DNA of 64,000 bases, taken from NCBI GenBank assembly GCA_037043015.1, contig CM073322.1, positions 164,101-228,100 of the forward strand, read 5' to 3'. This document shows, in pieces, positions 22,025 to 33,888 of the stretch (position 1 is the stretch's first letter; every line of letters starts with the position of its first letter). The notes under the pieces were generated by a model that was not told the origin of the DNA, ran no database searches, and saw only the letters and a program-made list of their open reading frames with translations. Made by a program: the position numbers and the translations under genes. This DNA comes from Bryum argenteum. Its lineage: Eukaryota > Streptophyta > Bryopsida > Bryales > Bryaceae.

Positions 22025-23184
22025 TACATGCATGCAACGACCACATTTTAGTGCCCATACAAACGAGTCAGAACGAACATGAAAAGCAACATGCAGCACA
22101 CGAGGACGACAGTGATGAGGAGTCTGAGCCAAACGTACTTGGCGAGGAGGTACGGCTGGAGATGGGAAACAAATTTGACGAGGTCCCGGACTCAAGCGCC
22201 GCCCATTACTTTGTTGCTCCAGATCCTGCAGACATCGGAGAAGGAGCACTCGAAATTGCAACTGTTGATAATACCGAGGGGGGACCCAACTCTATTACAC
22301 GGTTCTTGACATTGCCGACCATTGCAGCCCGGGCAAGCTCTAAACGGAAAGATCCCCTGCTAGACTTCACGAAGTCCAAGATTTTGACGTCCAACGAATA
22401 CACAACAGCAGTTCAGAGACTCAATGACGCAAAAGAATCAGCAGCGCGAGAAAAGGAGAGATTACGTACCAAGAAGGAGGCCCAGCGACAACAAAAGGCT
22501 GCTGAGAAGGAGGCGCGCGCTATTGCAGTAGCCGAAGCCCGAGCTCGCCGAACGGAGGAAAGAGAGGAGGTAGCGCATGTGAAGGCGCAACGCCTAGCTG
22601 AGGCCGCAACAACGCGTGCTGCAAAAGCCGCAGAGAAAGCACGAAGCACCTCGACAAGGCGCGGGGGCAGGGCAACGGAGATATCCCAAGGTCGCCAATT
22701 CGGTGGACAGGGAGAAGCGACTGCGGAAAATCCAATTGCGCAACAAGCACGTTCTTCTGATTTTGCTTTCAATGTAGGAGGTATTCAAAACCCTTACTTC
22801 GCGAGCTCGTACGCTTCACCATCTGCGCCACTGCAACACCCTTATTTCCTACCTTTCGGTCAATTCGGCAACCCTGTGATATCTATGTCGCCAAACCCTC
22901 AACCTCAAACTCTTCAACAACCGGCATCTCACATGTTCCTTACTCAAGGCTGGGTACCTACAGATGGGGGAGGAGGTGAAGCACGGAGGAGCGATGGAGC
23001 GCGGGAAGGAGCCGTTGACAACGTCGGCAATTACTACCGAAACTTGCAAAAATTGTGTCCTCTGTGGGGACGAAAGGAACGTGTGATGGGGAGCGCGGGA
23101 CACAAAAAAAGGAAGTTGAGTGGCCTCAATATGGCAAGGGTATGGTTGGCACTGGAAGCGAGTGGGTGGCCGAAATGGGATTGA
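22025..23184 (+). CDS. C-terminal exon of the pogo-like gene (coiled coil)
   Basis: The open frame continues from the repeated EELQ segment. It has an acidic stretch (DDSDEESEPNVLGEEVRLEM), then LLDFTKSKILTSNEYTTAVQ, a block that often follows DDE_1 domains in pogo-like proteins. A long Lys/Glu/Ala/Arg-rich coiled coil of about 90 residues follows (EKERLRTKKEAQRQQKAAEK and on), then a Pro/Gln/Ser-rich tail. The stop is at 23182-23184. Joined to the upstream exon it would give a protein of about 840 residues; the exact junction is inferred. Confidence 0.7.
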
Positions 23185-24812
23185 GAATTGTCCGTTTTAT
23201 GCCAACAGGCAGCTAGATTTGCATGATGTGTAAAGTGCATTTTCATACATCGAATTGCGTTCAGTGCTCTTATTCCTCAACAGTCATGAGTGAAGCTATA
23301 TGTTGCTTGTGTGTCTCACTCACTTTTGCACTTAAAAATCTGTAGTAATTTCAATTTGGCTTATTTTTTTTAAAAAAAAATCTCATTCTTCCTGAACCTT
23401 ATTTCTCTTCAAAGGAAAAATACCTCCTTCTTCATAACCACAACCACACCATGCTGAAATGCTTAAGTTATCCGTTATAGGTGCCTGTACCTTAAGGCAA
23501 GAACAAGAACTACACTTAGACAGCAAATAGTGAGTACTGAGTAATCTTATTTAAGGCATGATAATGACAATGGAAAACACATGTGTGGTGTATACCTTAG
23601 TTCCTTCAAAACTTTGCGCAAGGGTGTTACAGAAAGGGAATCACATGACAAGGTTTAGCTCCACCAAACTTCACCTCTTCATTTGTAAGCACGTCTTCCA
23701 GGATGAGGCCCCATCCCAGTCCCTTTTTTCCCCGTGAGCCTCGAATATTGCTTTGCCTCCTTCACCGTGCACGTACTTGGATTATCCGAGCTGAGCATGG
23801 GAGTACCAAAGAGAAGCACTTCCCGCTCTCTTCGGACAAAGCAATCAACTACATGATTATAGTCATTCTTCTCAAAATTTAATCTTAAGTGGTTGAATGA
23901 TTTACATGAAGGTGTTTGTGCACTCAAACTATCAACCATACTACTAAGTTTCTAAATGTCTTGCCTTATCTTGTTTTACATACACTTGATTTAAAAGATC
24001 TTAATTAAATTATTAAGGAGGGGTAGCAAAAAATTATGAATATAAAATTTTGGCAAATTCACATATATCACTTGATATTCTACTTTAAATCAAATTAAAA
24101 ACTTACAGAAATCAGTGCTTTAAATGTAATGAAAATTATCAAAAATGAAACAAAAATGAACTAAATTGAAACAATTCATTTCAAATTTCATAATCACTAT
24201 TTCATGTCAAGTTTTAGTCTGAGGACAAAGTTCTTAGAGTCTAAACATTCTCTTGTTTTCGTTATCATTATTTTTTTCAAAAATAAAACGCTATAATAGG
24301 ATATTAATTTGAGGCCTCGATCTATATTGTACAATGGGGCACAAAAATAACTCGAACTACCTTCTAAAAAAGTTTTATAAAAAAGTTTGAAATCTGCATG
24401 TGTACTCAAAAATGATCCGAATTGCAATCTGTAAAAGTTGATGGAACCAAATCAGAGTGTTTTTTAGTATCCTTGCAAAAATTTGCTACTTCTTTGTAAA
24501 CTTGTTCAAAACAACTGTAAATCTCTGTGCTTTATCTACAATTGACCACTCTCACTTTTTGCTTCACATAGAATGTTTAGTTTCACTTGCAAATTTGATA
24601 TGAGGGCCTAAAGTTGTTCTTTAGATATTTGAGCCCATTGCTGAATGTTCAAAAGATATTGTTCTCTCTAAACTCTAGAGTTAATGTGCTTTCCTTATGA
24701 ATTTTAAATCAATACTCAAGATGGAAAATTGAACTTTTGTTTAAACGCGTCAAGAATTCTAAAAGAAATTGAGTTTGGCAATGAGCTTACGCAAGCATTC
24801 ACGCTAACCCTA
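23185..24812. other. Gene-free AT-rich stretch after the pogo-like gene
   Basis: I see only AT-rich sequence with short spurious ORFs. A short run of imperfect coding-like sequence on the minus strand (23679-23939) has no recognisable domain. No clear transposon ends. Confidence 0.5.
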
Positions 24813-24987
24813 GGGGCAGCGGAGCTCCCAAGAACTTCTTTCCGGGAGAGAAGAGGAAAACGTCGGGGCCGAGGGGGAAGCCAAGCCAAGCGTCTCACCG
24901 CGCAAGCCAGAGCCTGCGCGTCGGTATGTGAGAATCATGACGGATGCTGATGCTCCTGCTGCTTTTGTACGACTCGAAAGCGAATGA
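24813..24987 (+). CDS. 3' terminal exon-like fragment of an unidentified gene
   Basis: A GC-rich frame ends in RIMTDADAPAAFVRLESE followed by TGA at 24985. The inverted copy at 39501-39807 contains a longer version with a plausible splice acceptor (TTTTTTACAG) and an ending of TDVAADAPAAFVRLESE. Composition (Arg/Glu-rich, GC-rich) is gene-like. In this copy sequence similarity starts abruptly after CTAACCCTAG at 24813. I do not recognise the protein. Confidence 0.35.
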
Positions 24988-25094
24988 TCGGCCCAAGCAC
25001 CGACCGTCGACCCTAAGTCCTGCTCGTTACTTTTCTGCTTCTCGCTCTGTTTCCCCCTTTGTCTCTCTACCTCTCTCTTTCGCTCGCTCCATTA

Positions 25095-25196
25095 TTAGGG
25101 TTTCGTCGCCCTAAATCGCTCGCGCTCCTTCTCTGCGCCCGACCGTCCCGGCCAGCCCAGCCACATGATCGATTGTTAACTTTTCGTCTAGGGTTT
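25095..25196 (+). promoter_or_regulatory. Two telobox motifs in the TRB leader
   Basis: TTAGGGTTT (25095-25103) and CTAGGGTTT (25188-25196) are telobox motifs (inverse AAACCCTAA/G) within the CT-rich 5' leader, 18-119 bases before the ATG. Telobox sequences are known binding sites of plant TRB proteins, so feedback control is a reasonable inference. The leader also has the CT-rich tract TCTCTCTACCTCTCTCTTTC (25060-25080). Confidence 0.6.
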
Positions 25197-25213
25197 CGTT
25201 GTCGCACCCAGCT

Positions 25214-28200
25214 ATGGGAGCTCCTAAGCAGAAGTGGACCGCCGAAGAGGAGGCTGCCCTTCGCGCTGGCGTTGAGAAGTACGGACCTGGCAAGTGGCGT
25301 GCAATTCAGAAGGATTCCAAGTTCGGCCCCTGTCTGACCTCTCGTTCCAACGTAGACCTTAAGGTGAGCATTTTTCCTTTTCCCTCCTCCTCCCGCGCTG
25401 CCGTGCTTTTTCTGCAGCCGTATCTTCGCCACAACTCAACTTAGGGTCTGATCCTGACATGTTGTCGGACCTCTAACCTATTCCGGTCAATCGCATTAAA
25501 TCGGGACGCGACATTCTCTTACGCTGGAGATGAAGAATTCTGCGGTGGGGGATGCTGGCGCACCCTTCAATCTCCCTACCTGGCTGTCTATGCTTCTCAT
25601 CAAGAATTTCTCTTAGGCCGAAGAACACCTTTTTTCCTGGGTCGCACAGGGGCCCTGAGTGGTTGCGTACTGACTGGCGCATGAGTTTCTCATGGTGCTT
25701 CTTGTCCGCCGTACGATCCTCGCGGTATGGTGATCATCTGACCCAGTACGACGCCAAGCTTTGAGCATGTTCCGGCATCTTACCTTTTTCTGCTGGCAAC
25801 ACTTGCTTGGAGCAGCTTGCGTCCGGTGCCGCTTGGAGTCATTTTAGTCGTCTGATTGTGCATCGTCAAGTAGTTGTTGTGAGATCATTGCATCGACGGG
25901 CCCGTAAATTGCTGGTGCGTGTAGTGTGGTCACAGCACACGGCTTGTGAGGTTCCGCTCGCAAGCCGAGGTCACGTTGAGTCTTTCTGAAAGCGTTATAA
26001 TGGATGCCCTGTTTGTGAACCGACGAAAGAAGCTTTGCTTGGGAAATCGTTCGAGAGTCAATGCAATGACAGGGGAAGGTGAGCGCCGCTCAATTGAAGT
26101 GTCGTGGGCGAGATTGTTGCTCTACGTCTAGGTCTTGAGGATTTTGAGCGAGAGTCTGTTTCTTGAATTCCCGGCGACTGAGTAGTGTAAACCCGGAACT
26201 CGCCATCATCAGTCGAGCGCCTGTCACGGCTGGTCTCTCGTGTGGGATGGTTGACTACATTGGAGAATCCGTGGGACGGTTTCGGTCACCTTCGCGGATC
26301 CTTACTGGGTGACTCATGGAAGTAGTTTCTGTTCTTTCTAAGGAAAAACTGGTTCGAAGCCAGACAGCAGCCTTTGGGAAACCATGACGAGGACATCGAC
26401 GACGATGATATAGATGTGGAAGTGGCTGTACGCATGTGTATTTGCGCTTCATTCATCGTGGGTCCTTGTTGTGCGTGTGCACACTGGGCCTCGGTGCTCT
26501 GTTTTTTCGATGTATGATTTTATCGGGATCGGGAGTTGGAGGTGCCGTTTTCGTTTCCCTCGCCGAGTTCCACTCGTCGATGGAACTGAGTGTCCAGCAG
26601 CAGTGAAAGATTTGGGCGGTGAGGAGGTTATTGACAATCTTCTTGTGCTTGATTGTAGGATAAATGGCGAAACATGAGTGTAAGTGCCAACGGTCTGGGT
26701 TCGGCGAGGAAGCCCTTGGCTTCGACTGCTGGACAGGGGATGTTGACCTTGATGGAGGATGCAGTCTCGGTGAATCCTTTGGCTGTTTTGCCGCCGGGAG
26801 ATGACCCGTATGTGGTGAAAAGGGACAGTGCGGACACATCCGGAGATCGCAAGTCACTTGGTTCGAGGTAGTACTTGGTCTCTGTATGTGTATGTTCGCA
26901 ATGTGGTTGTAAGGTTGTGGGTGTTCTTTGTTAGTGGTTATGGCGTTGATTTTTGTCAGTGGTCATGGCGTCGAGCATGCGATGCCGTTGACATCTAGTA
27001 CGACTGATTTTCTCGTATGGCAGGTACGATAACATGGTCTTCGAGGCAGTGGCGGGATTAAAAGAACCATACGGCTCTAGCAACGCCTCCATCGCCAGCT
27101 ACATCGAGGTGAGGTGGCATCTGCTCGTGGACTGGACCTCTCCTTTGTTTACACCCTACTCTAGTCGAGTTCGTATGATATTTTAGTGTGCCGCCGGTCG
27201 AACTTGGGCTGAAGTTCGCGAGGAAGTTCTTGTACTTTGGAACTCGTCGTTCAGGACATTCTTCATGTCATCAGAAGTATGTGCTGGTAACCACGTTGTG
27301 TTCTCGGAGGCATGGGGGATCCTCTTTTGGGTCGAGCTTTGTCACTAAAACTTGTGGTCTGAGTCTGCGATGGGGTATGCCAGTGGAGAGACTCGATGAG
27401 CCGGACATGTCGTAGTCACGGTCTCTGGTCATTTGAGCATTTGCGAGTGACGACATTGCCTTGCGCGATGCTTCTTCATCCCGTAGGAAAGTTGTCGTCG
27501 ACTTGGGCTCGTACCGGGAGCATCCCTTTTTGTTTCTGATAGCTGGCTTCCCGTCTTCCTGGACGTGTGAGTGGGTCTCAGCCTGAGTGGAAGTGACGTG
27601 TGGGTAACGTCTTTGTCGCTGACGACAGCAGTAGGAGATGTCTTCCACGACGTCGTGGCTTGCCGAAACCCGTTGTAACATGGGATTGTGAGTCGTAAGG
27701 AGTCAATGGAGAGCAGATTGAGAATAATAGAGTGGCCCAGGTCATGGAGTGACGACTGGAGGTCTCAAAGCAATCCTAATTTTCTTACTGCTAGTGTAAG
27801 GATTCTTCAGATAGACAGTCGTAATGAAATGCTGATCAATGAACTGTTGGATTGATTCAGGAGCGGCATGCAGTGCCTTCAAATTTTCGGAGGCTGCTCA
27901 CAACCAAACTTAAGTCATTAGCTCTTTCAGGGAAGTTAGTAAAGGTCAGCTGTTCTTCCAAGCATGAAACCATGGGTCGGGCTTGGCAGGTTTCCCTTTT
28001 CTGCATGCAAGTAGTCCGCGAGCCCATGAGTGTTTAGGTTGAAACGAACGGGTCTTTTAACGGACGATGTAGGGACTCTGTAGACGCATGACTTGTGAGA
28101 GTGCTCGTTAAACTGCGAGCTGGTGTCCGGGATTGTCTACGGCCGACTCCTTTGAGGGATGGTTTTCAGTTGTGTCCGGCTGTGTTTATACGTGAGTCCT

Positions 28201-28771
28201 GGTTCTGTCTGGCTTGAAGTCACGTGCAGAAATGGCACTTATGGTTAAATCGTGTCAGCAGGTTCGGCAGAATTACAAGATCAACGACGGTAATGAAAGC
28301 CCGTCGCCGGCCGTGGAGGAGCCTGAAGTGAGAGAGAGGGAGAATGCTGTGACAGTCAGTGACGGTCGTGTACAAAAGGGCTCCCGCCTGAGGCGGCAGG
28401 AGGTTCACAGCGATGACAGCAACAAGCCACATGCCTCACGCTTTCCCAGAGAGTTGTGGGACCTTCGAGATAGCTCAAAGAAGACGAGGCCCGAAAATTC
28501 CATGTATAAGAAGCCCAAAATGGACATCGAGCACCTTGCGAAGGCCAGGGCGAAGACCGCCGAGGAGGCTGCACGAGCAGCTGCCGTGGCCGTTGCTGAA
28601 GCCGAAGCCGCTGCCCTCGCTGCCGAAACCGCGGCCCGAGAAGCAGAGGCAGCCGAAGCGGAAGCTGAGGCTCTTGAAGCTGCTGCCGAAGCAGCAGCTG
28701 CTGCAGCAACCAGACCTCCAAAGAAATGTAAGCGCAGATATATAATGCCCGTCGCCCTTCGTCAAAGTTGA
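25214..28771 (+). CDS. Telomere repeat binding factor / single-Myb-histone protein (five exons)
   Basis: Exons: 25214-25363, 26659-26867, 27024-27108, 27861-27944 and 28262-28771, all with GT-AG borders and consistent phase, giving about 345 residues. Residues 1-56 are the SANT/Myb repeat ([20 protein letters not shown] ... GKWRAIQ ... NVDLKDKWRNM), with the LKDKWRN third helix that reads telomeric DNA. Residues 120-180 form a linker-histone H1/H5 globular domain ([54 protein letters not shown]). The C-terminus is a long Ala/Glu coiled coil. This is the fixed order of plant TRB/SMH proteins, which bind telomeres and telobox promoters in the nucleus. A GTAAGC site near 28728 could allow an alternative 3' end. 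Confidence 0.93.
25364..26658 (+). other. Intron 1 of the TRB gene
   Basis: Donor AAG|GTGAGC after the LDLK codons and acceptor TTGTAG before GATAAATGG. The intron is 1,295 bp; its first 1,057 bp are repeated in inverted orientation at 38068-39124. Confidence 0.9.
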
Positions 28772-29608
28772 ATGGCATCTAGCAGTTGTTCTTGAGAGTA
28801 TGTCCATACGGCAGCTGTATAGAAGCCTGTTGTGCATCGTGTACTTCGCCTAACATCGATACGACATTGACGTGTGGTGCAACAGTGCGAGCGATGGCAA
28901 TCATGCAGGAGGTTGCTGTGAATGGGTAGCCGAAGCTCTGAAGCTCCGGAACACGCGGAAGGTGTCGGGGAACGTAAATGTACGTGGATCGACTGTGATG
29001 AAGTCCCACTCCAACCTGGTCGCGACAAGGTGTCGACGCTAGGCAAACAATACTGTATTGTAGACAATTTGGCTTGTTCATATAGAAGCCAGCTAGTTTA
29101 GATCTCGTTACCGAGGGAAACGAACACCCTGACTCCAGCTTTGATATTTTACAGCTTGGAGTTTTGCAGGCTTTGTGGCTTTGAGTGGCTCAGCATTTGT
29201 ATCTTAAAAGATTGTGTACTTTGTGAAGGCTGTAGGAAGGAGGAACTTGAAGTCTCGTTCTGCTGTATCCTAAGAGCGACTCTCGATGTAATATTCTCAT
29301 TTGATCCTTCATGTTTTCTCTTTCTCTTTCTCTAGAGAGCAAGCTTTAGCGGTGCTCACATCCTTGGGTGCAGTCGAAGTGGTGACGTGATGTTTGGCAT
29401 GGCAGTGCTTGCGAGTGAGTTGAAAAGTGACATTCTTTGGTCCAGAAATATTTTGCGATGATGGGGATTTGATCTGGGGTTGGGGTTGAAGAGGCCGAAT
29501 TTTGGACATGGAGTACTGTAGCTTCTTCAGTGCAGTCATTAATGATTGGCACATTTTTTCTGCGCAACACCCAATTGAATTATAGATTCAAATTTACAAG
29601 TGTGAAGT
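28772..29608. other. TRB 3' flank
   Basis: This probably holds the 3' untranslated region (to about 29300). It contains only short ORFs without recognisable domains. Confidence 0.45.
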
Positions 29609-30294
29609 GGATAAACTGGACGAGGATAAATTTAAGCTCAATTCTCTAATATAAATCCTCATCATTCTCTCCTCATCATGGTCTCCTTGAGTTAAGGCAT
29701 TTGCTTCGACCCAACTATAAAACAAGATATTCATTATATTGGGAAAATTCCATGATTTTGGGAAAATTCCATGATTTTGGGAAAATTCAGTTCAGGTCGT
29801 GTCGAGCTTAAGCTACACCAGCAAATAGGGTACTTCACTGAAATTGCAGAAAACAACCAATTGTCAAAACTTTAAAATGGCCATAACTTACTCAAAGTTT
29901 GTCCAAATAGGGCATATGAGGTGTTTTTTGACATCTACAGAAAACAAAGATGTCAAAAAACACCTCATATGCCCTATTTGGACAAAATTTGAGTAAGTCA
30001 TGGCCATTTTAAAGTTTTAACAATTAGTTGTTTGGCCAGTTTCTATGAAGTTTCCAATCTGAGGGTGTAGTTTAGCTCGACTCGAGCTGAACTGTCATTA
30101 AATTGGGAAATTGAAAATCTCCTAGAATAATGAATATTGGGTTATAATCAAGGAGAACATGAAAACATTATCCCGCATGGAAAATTTAACAAACATTGGA
30201 GACATCAAAGTTAGTGATCGTTCTCCTTTTTTCAAGGTAGTGTGAAGCCAAACGGGACCAAGAGCACTTTACTCTCCAATCACAAGCTTTAATC
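29609..30294. mobile_element. Foldback MITE relative with a second palindrome at its centre
   Basis: Its outer parts match the element at 32831-33347: the left TTTAAGCTCAATTCTCTAAT-type segment and the right segment CTCCTTTTTTCAAGGTAGTG onward. In the middle lies a long inverted repeat centred near 29944: arms include TTTAAAATGGCCATAACTTA...CATATGCCCTATTTGGACAA with a loop of about 11 bases; weaker pairing extends to about 29783 and 30105. A 19-bp unit GGGAAAATTCCATGATTTT is repeated in tandem near 29739-29788. Precise ends are eroded. Confidence 0.65.
29862..30024. repeat. Long near-perfect hairpin
   Basis: Arms of about 75 bases pair around the loop ACAGAAAACAA: left AAAACACCTCATATGCCC-type sequence on one side and its inverse on the other, with only a few mismatches. 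A transcript would fold into a long stem of the kind that feeds small-RNA production. Confidence 0.85.
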
Positions 30295-32830
30295 CTTAAA
30301 CGCCGAAGGTGCCTGAAACGGGCAACCCAAAGTTGGATCACAACATCTTTTGAACTTGGGCATCATGAATGATCCAATCAATGATGAGCTTGCAACCTCT
30401 TACAAGGTTATGTACAACCCCAACCTACCTATCACAATCCTTTCAAAGCACAAAATCACTCATACAATTGTGATTTGAATTCTAAATTTTCATTTTTTGA
30501 ATGCATCACAAGAAGGTGACCAGTTTGACATCAAAATATAAGTGAAAAGTTGAGTACATTCAGAGCTACAAAGGAGATTCTGTTAGAATATGACCCCTCG
30601 GGTCACCTTCTGCATTTAAGGGTTAAGGGTTAAAAGGCCATGGTACGTCACCGTCATGGTCATTGTTATAAAACAAGCGACCCTAAGAAGCTACCATTCC
30701 GGGAATCCACCGGTAGTTTCGAGGACTCTAAAATAGCCACAATGATTGTCGGTACCAGATCTGACCTTCCTCCGATTCCGATGCTGCAATGAACGACTTG
30801 GTTACAAACTTCTCTATTTCTGGGTGTGCACCAATTTCAAGCTTGAACCCCTACCGATCCATGTGTACATGTACTAACATATCGAATGTTAAACGGCGCT
30901 TCACTGATTAACTTCCGTAGAATCAGGAATCTGCAACATGAATGGTCTCATCGGGAAACGCTAAAGCTACAATCAAAGCTTCATAACCCAAATGCAGACG
31001 TGACAGGGTAATCGGACTCTTTCCGAAGTAGAGATCCCCTTTTCGACTTTTCGAGTGAAGTTACATAACAGTTTCCCGGAGCGGTTGATTTGGATGCAAG
31101 CTAGGGTCGGTCAAAGTCTGCATTGAAGAAAGTGCGCATCTGGTGCCTGAAAAGCGGTGCATGGTTGCATTTTTCTACGTACTCTAATTGTAGCTCCCAG
31201 GCATTTTTTGGAAGAGCCAGGATTCGAGACGCCTGCGGTCGTTATCCATGCGATCAATCAATCGGTACAGACAAACGGTGGGCGAACACCTGTGCTGCAG
31301 ACATATTGGGAAAAATCCAATATTTGAAAAGTCAACAGTCAAATGACAAGCCTGCAACCGACCTTGCTAACATCCACTTGCATTGACACCGGCTCACCTC
31401 GCAGTTGAGATATGCTACTCAACTACGGCAACCGTCGGTATGAGCATCCAGCACGTTGCAGACGTTGCAAACAGGCTGTCCAAATATAACTTGCATTTCG
31501 GAACTAGGTCTTGGAAGCTGTTTTCAGTGGAACCTTTGAAGTTGAATGTGTCGTGCTGAGATTAGAGTTTTCCTGAAAGTCTTGACATATGATCTCATCT
31601 ACACATAAAGAGGATGTTTGGTTTCTTTCCTTTTGTTTTGTAGTGGGATCTTGCAAACCGGTGGAAAACTCTAAACGAGGAGGGAAGCACGGAATTTGTT
31701 TCATGGCGGAGGACCTACAGTGGAAAGGCTACGATGGAATTTCAAAGTATTCCTGACATCTAGATGTTAGAAATTTTAGAAAAGTTAGAAGTAAAATAGA
31801 TTCAGAAACCCACTACTACTTCTACTGGACTTAGAGACACCTACTTCTACTCGACAAGCAGTATTACTAATACTTCAATTGGTTGTGGGAACGGGTTTCC
31901 CATTAATTTTGTAAAATTAAATTAAATTCAAAGGCATAACCAAATCATGACAAAAGCTAGGCGAACATTACAGGGCCACACTGCTACGTATAGTATAAGT
32001 CGTGATTTGTTTCCAACTTGCATTGTTGAATTGTGGACCATTCATTTGGTGTTCTTCATTTGATATAATATTCAGTAAGCAATTTGTAGCGTTCATCGGA
32101 ATAATTGACTTGTAGGAACCTTGTCTATTCCACCAAATAGTGAATGGTGCAAGAATGCCAAATAATCTTGGGTGAATATCTTCTAAAACGAAGACACACT
32201 TAATTTAGGCTCAGGTATTCTACCCGAAATCGCCTCTATATGGTGGATTTAAAATTGAACAATCTTGAATGATTTATGATCGGCCAATATAAGGTAGAGG
32301 TGAATGAGAATGTAATGTGGTATATAAAATGATTGCATATGAAGTGAAAATGGGAATAGAATACAAAAGTCATTAGATAATTTCCGCCAAAATGGTGGGT
32401 TTAATTTGGAGTAGATATGCCACCAAAAGTAGACATTATCTTTGTAGTGTTAGATATATTACTATGGAGGTTAATATTATACACTATCTAAAATCATAAT
32501 AAGACATATGGAACCATAATGTAGTTGACCATGAATGTCATTACATATGGCAATGAAAGATTATCGTGGGTCCAGAATGAATGATACTAAGCATAGTAGG
32601 AATAGAGTAGAAATCCTTCAATCAAGTTGCACATTGAACGAGAAGGACCAAGGACCATGGCAATGATTTCATTCAACTGTTAGAACATACTGAGGTGGAT
32701 TGATCGATTCCGCGCAGACGAAAAATTCATAAGGAATTGAAAAACATAGTTATTATCTCAAATGGACAAATAAGGGATCCAAGCTCCTTAAAGAAGTTCA
32801 CGTGCAACAACAGTAACATCATAGTACTAA
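30295..32830. other. Gene-free stretch
   Basis: Moderately AT-rich. A plus-strand frame at 31123-31386 (87 codons, Cys-containing) has no recognisable domain and no intron or promoter support. Nothing else is identified. Confidence 0.45.
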
Positions 32831-33347
32831 TGGTCCCTTTACACTATGTACCAAGAGCCATGACCAAGAAAACTAAAATCATTTTCATGGTCATGGCTCT
32901 TGGTCAAAAGCCGTGACCATGATAAATCAAAAATAGAATTTTGAGTGGCTTGGTCACTCTTGTAGTGTAAAGTGGATTTGGACCGGGAGAAGTTTAAGCT
33001 CAATTTTCTCATATAAATCCTCATCATTCCCTCCCTTACCCTCCCCTTTTTCCTCCTTTTCTTTTTATATGACTGAACTCTAGCCAATCAATGATTTTTG
33101 AGCCTCATGGTCTCCTTGATTGTAGTTGAGTCGAGCTATTTGCTTCGACTCAACTATAATCAAGGAGACCAAGAAAATATTATCCACTACGCACAATTGA
33201 GCATACTTTGGGGACTTGGAAGTTAGTGGTCATTCTCCTTTTTTCAAGGTAGTGTAAAGCCAAATGGGACCAAGAGCATTTTACTCTCCAATCACAAGTT
33301 TTAAAAGGCAATGGTCAATCTTCATGGTCCATAGTGTAAAGGGACCC
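32831..33347. mobile_element. Tourist-like (PIF/Harbinger) foldback MITE, TAA target duplication
   Basis: The left end TGGTCCCTTTACACTATG is mirrored by CATAGTGTAAAGGGACCC at the right end (inverse GGGTCCCTTTACACTATG). TAA flanks both sides (32828-32830 and 33348-33350). GGGTCC ends with a TAA/TTA duplication are typical of PIF/Harbinger MITEs. The centre is a palindrome, TGGTCTCCTTGATTGTAGTT...inverse near 33109-33172, and a second inverted pair lies near the left end (CCATGACCAAGA/TCTTGGTCATGG). Size 517 bp, no coding. Confidence 0.88.
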
Positions 33348-33556
33348 TAAATCTACCAAATTATCACAGTTCAACGTACTAGATATGGCAACTTGGAGGG
33401 GTTGAAATGGTCCCAATTCTCCGGAATAGTCCCACTTTAGCGAATATGGCCTTATAGAGAAATTACACTACCGCATGACAAAAAGCAACGCAAGGCTAAA
33501 AACGAACGTAACTATACTTGCAGCAGTGTATTGCAGTTGCACACTGCTCATCAGTA

Positions 33557-33772
33557 CACTAAATTTGATAATTAGTGTTAGATACACTAATTTACATAAA
33601 CATGTTATAAGTTTTTATTGTTGTTCAATAATTTTACCCACTATATTGGCCAAGATGGGGTCCTTATATAGTATCAGAATCAATGCTCTTGGTAAATTTT
33701 TTAAAGCAAAAGTAAAAAATTATAGCATTTTCAAATCTTATAATAATCTAACACTAATTATCAAATTTATTG
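33557..33772. mobile_element. TA-flanked MITE, copy 1
   Basis: Ends CACTAAATTTGATAATTAGT and its inverse, with TA on both sides (33555-33556, 33773-33774). It is about 95% identical by eye to the copy at 35818-36034. The 216 bp are AT-rich and non-coding. The TA duplication suggests a Tc1/mariner-type origin. Confidence 0.88.
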
Positions 33773-33888
33773 TAGCTGCAGCAGGAAAAGACAAAGTTTT
33801 GAATATTGTTTTGGTTCTTCATTTTACCTCCCATTCTTTCAGGAACGCAAACGCAACCGTGTGGCACTATGTTGGTGTGAATGGGCCA

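Noticed and set aside
25552-26131. ORFs inside TRB intron 1, with exact copies at 38357-38935
   Set aside because: The identical proteins reflect the inverted duplication, not selection; they are intronic and lack domains.
28356-28837. Minus-strand ORFs opposite the last TRB exon
   Set aside because: Shadows of the Ala/Glu-rich coiled-coil codons on the other strand.
31123-31386. 87-codon Cys-containing plus-strand ORF
   Set aside because: No domain, no GC shift at codon ends, and no regulatory context.
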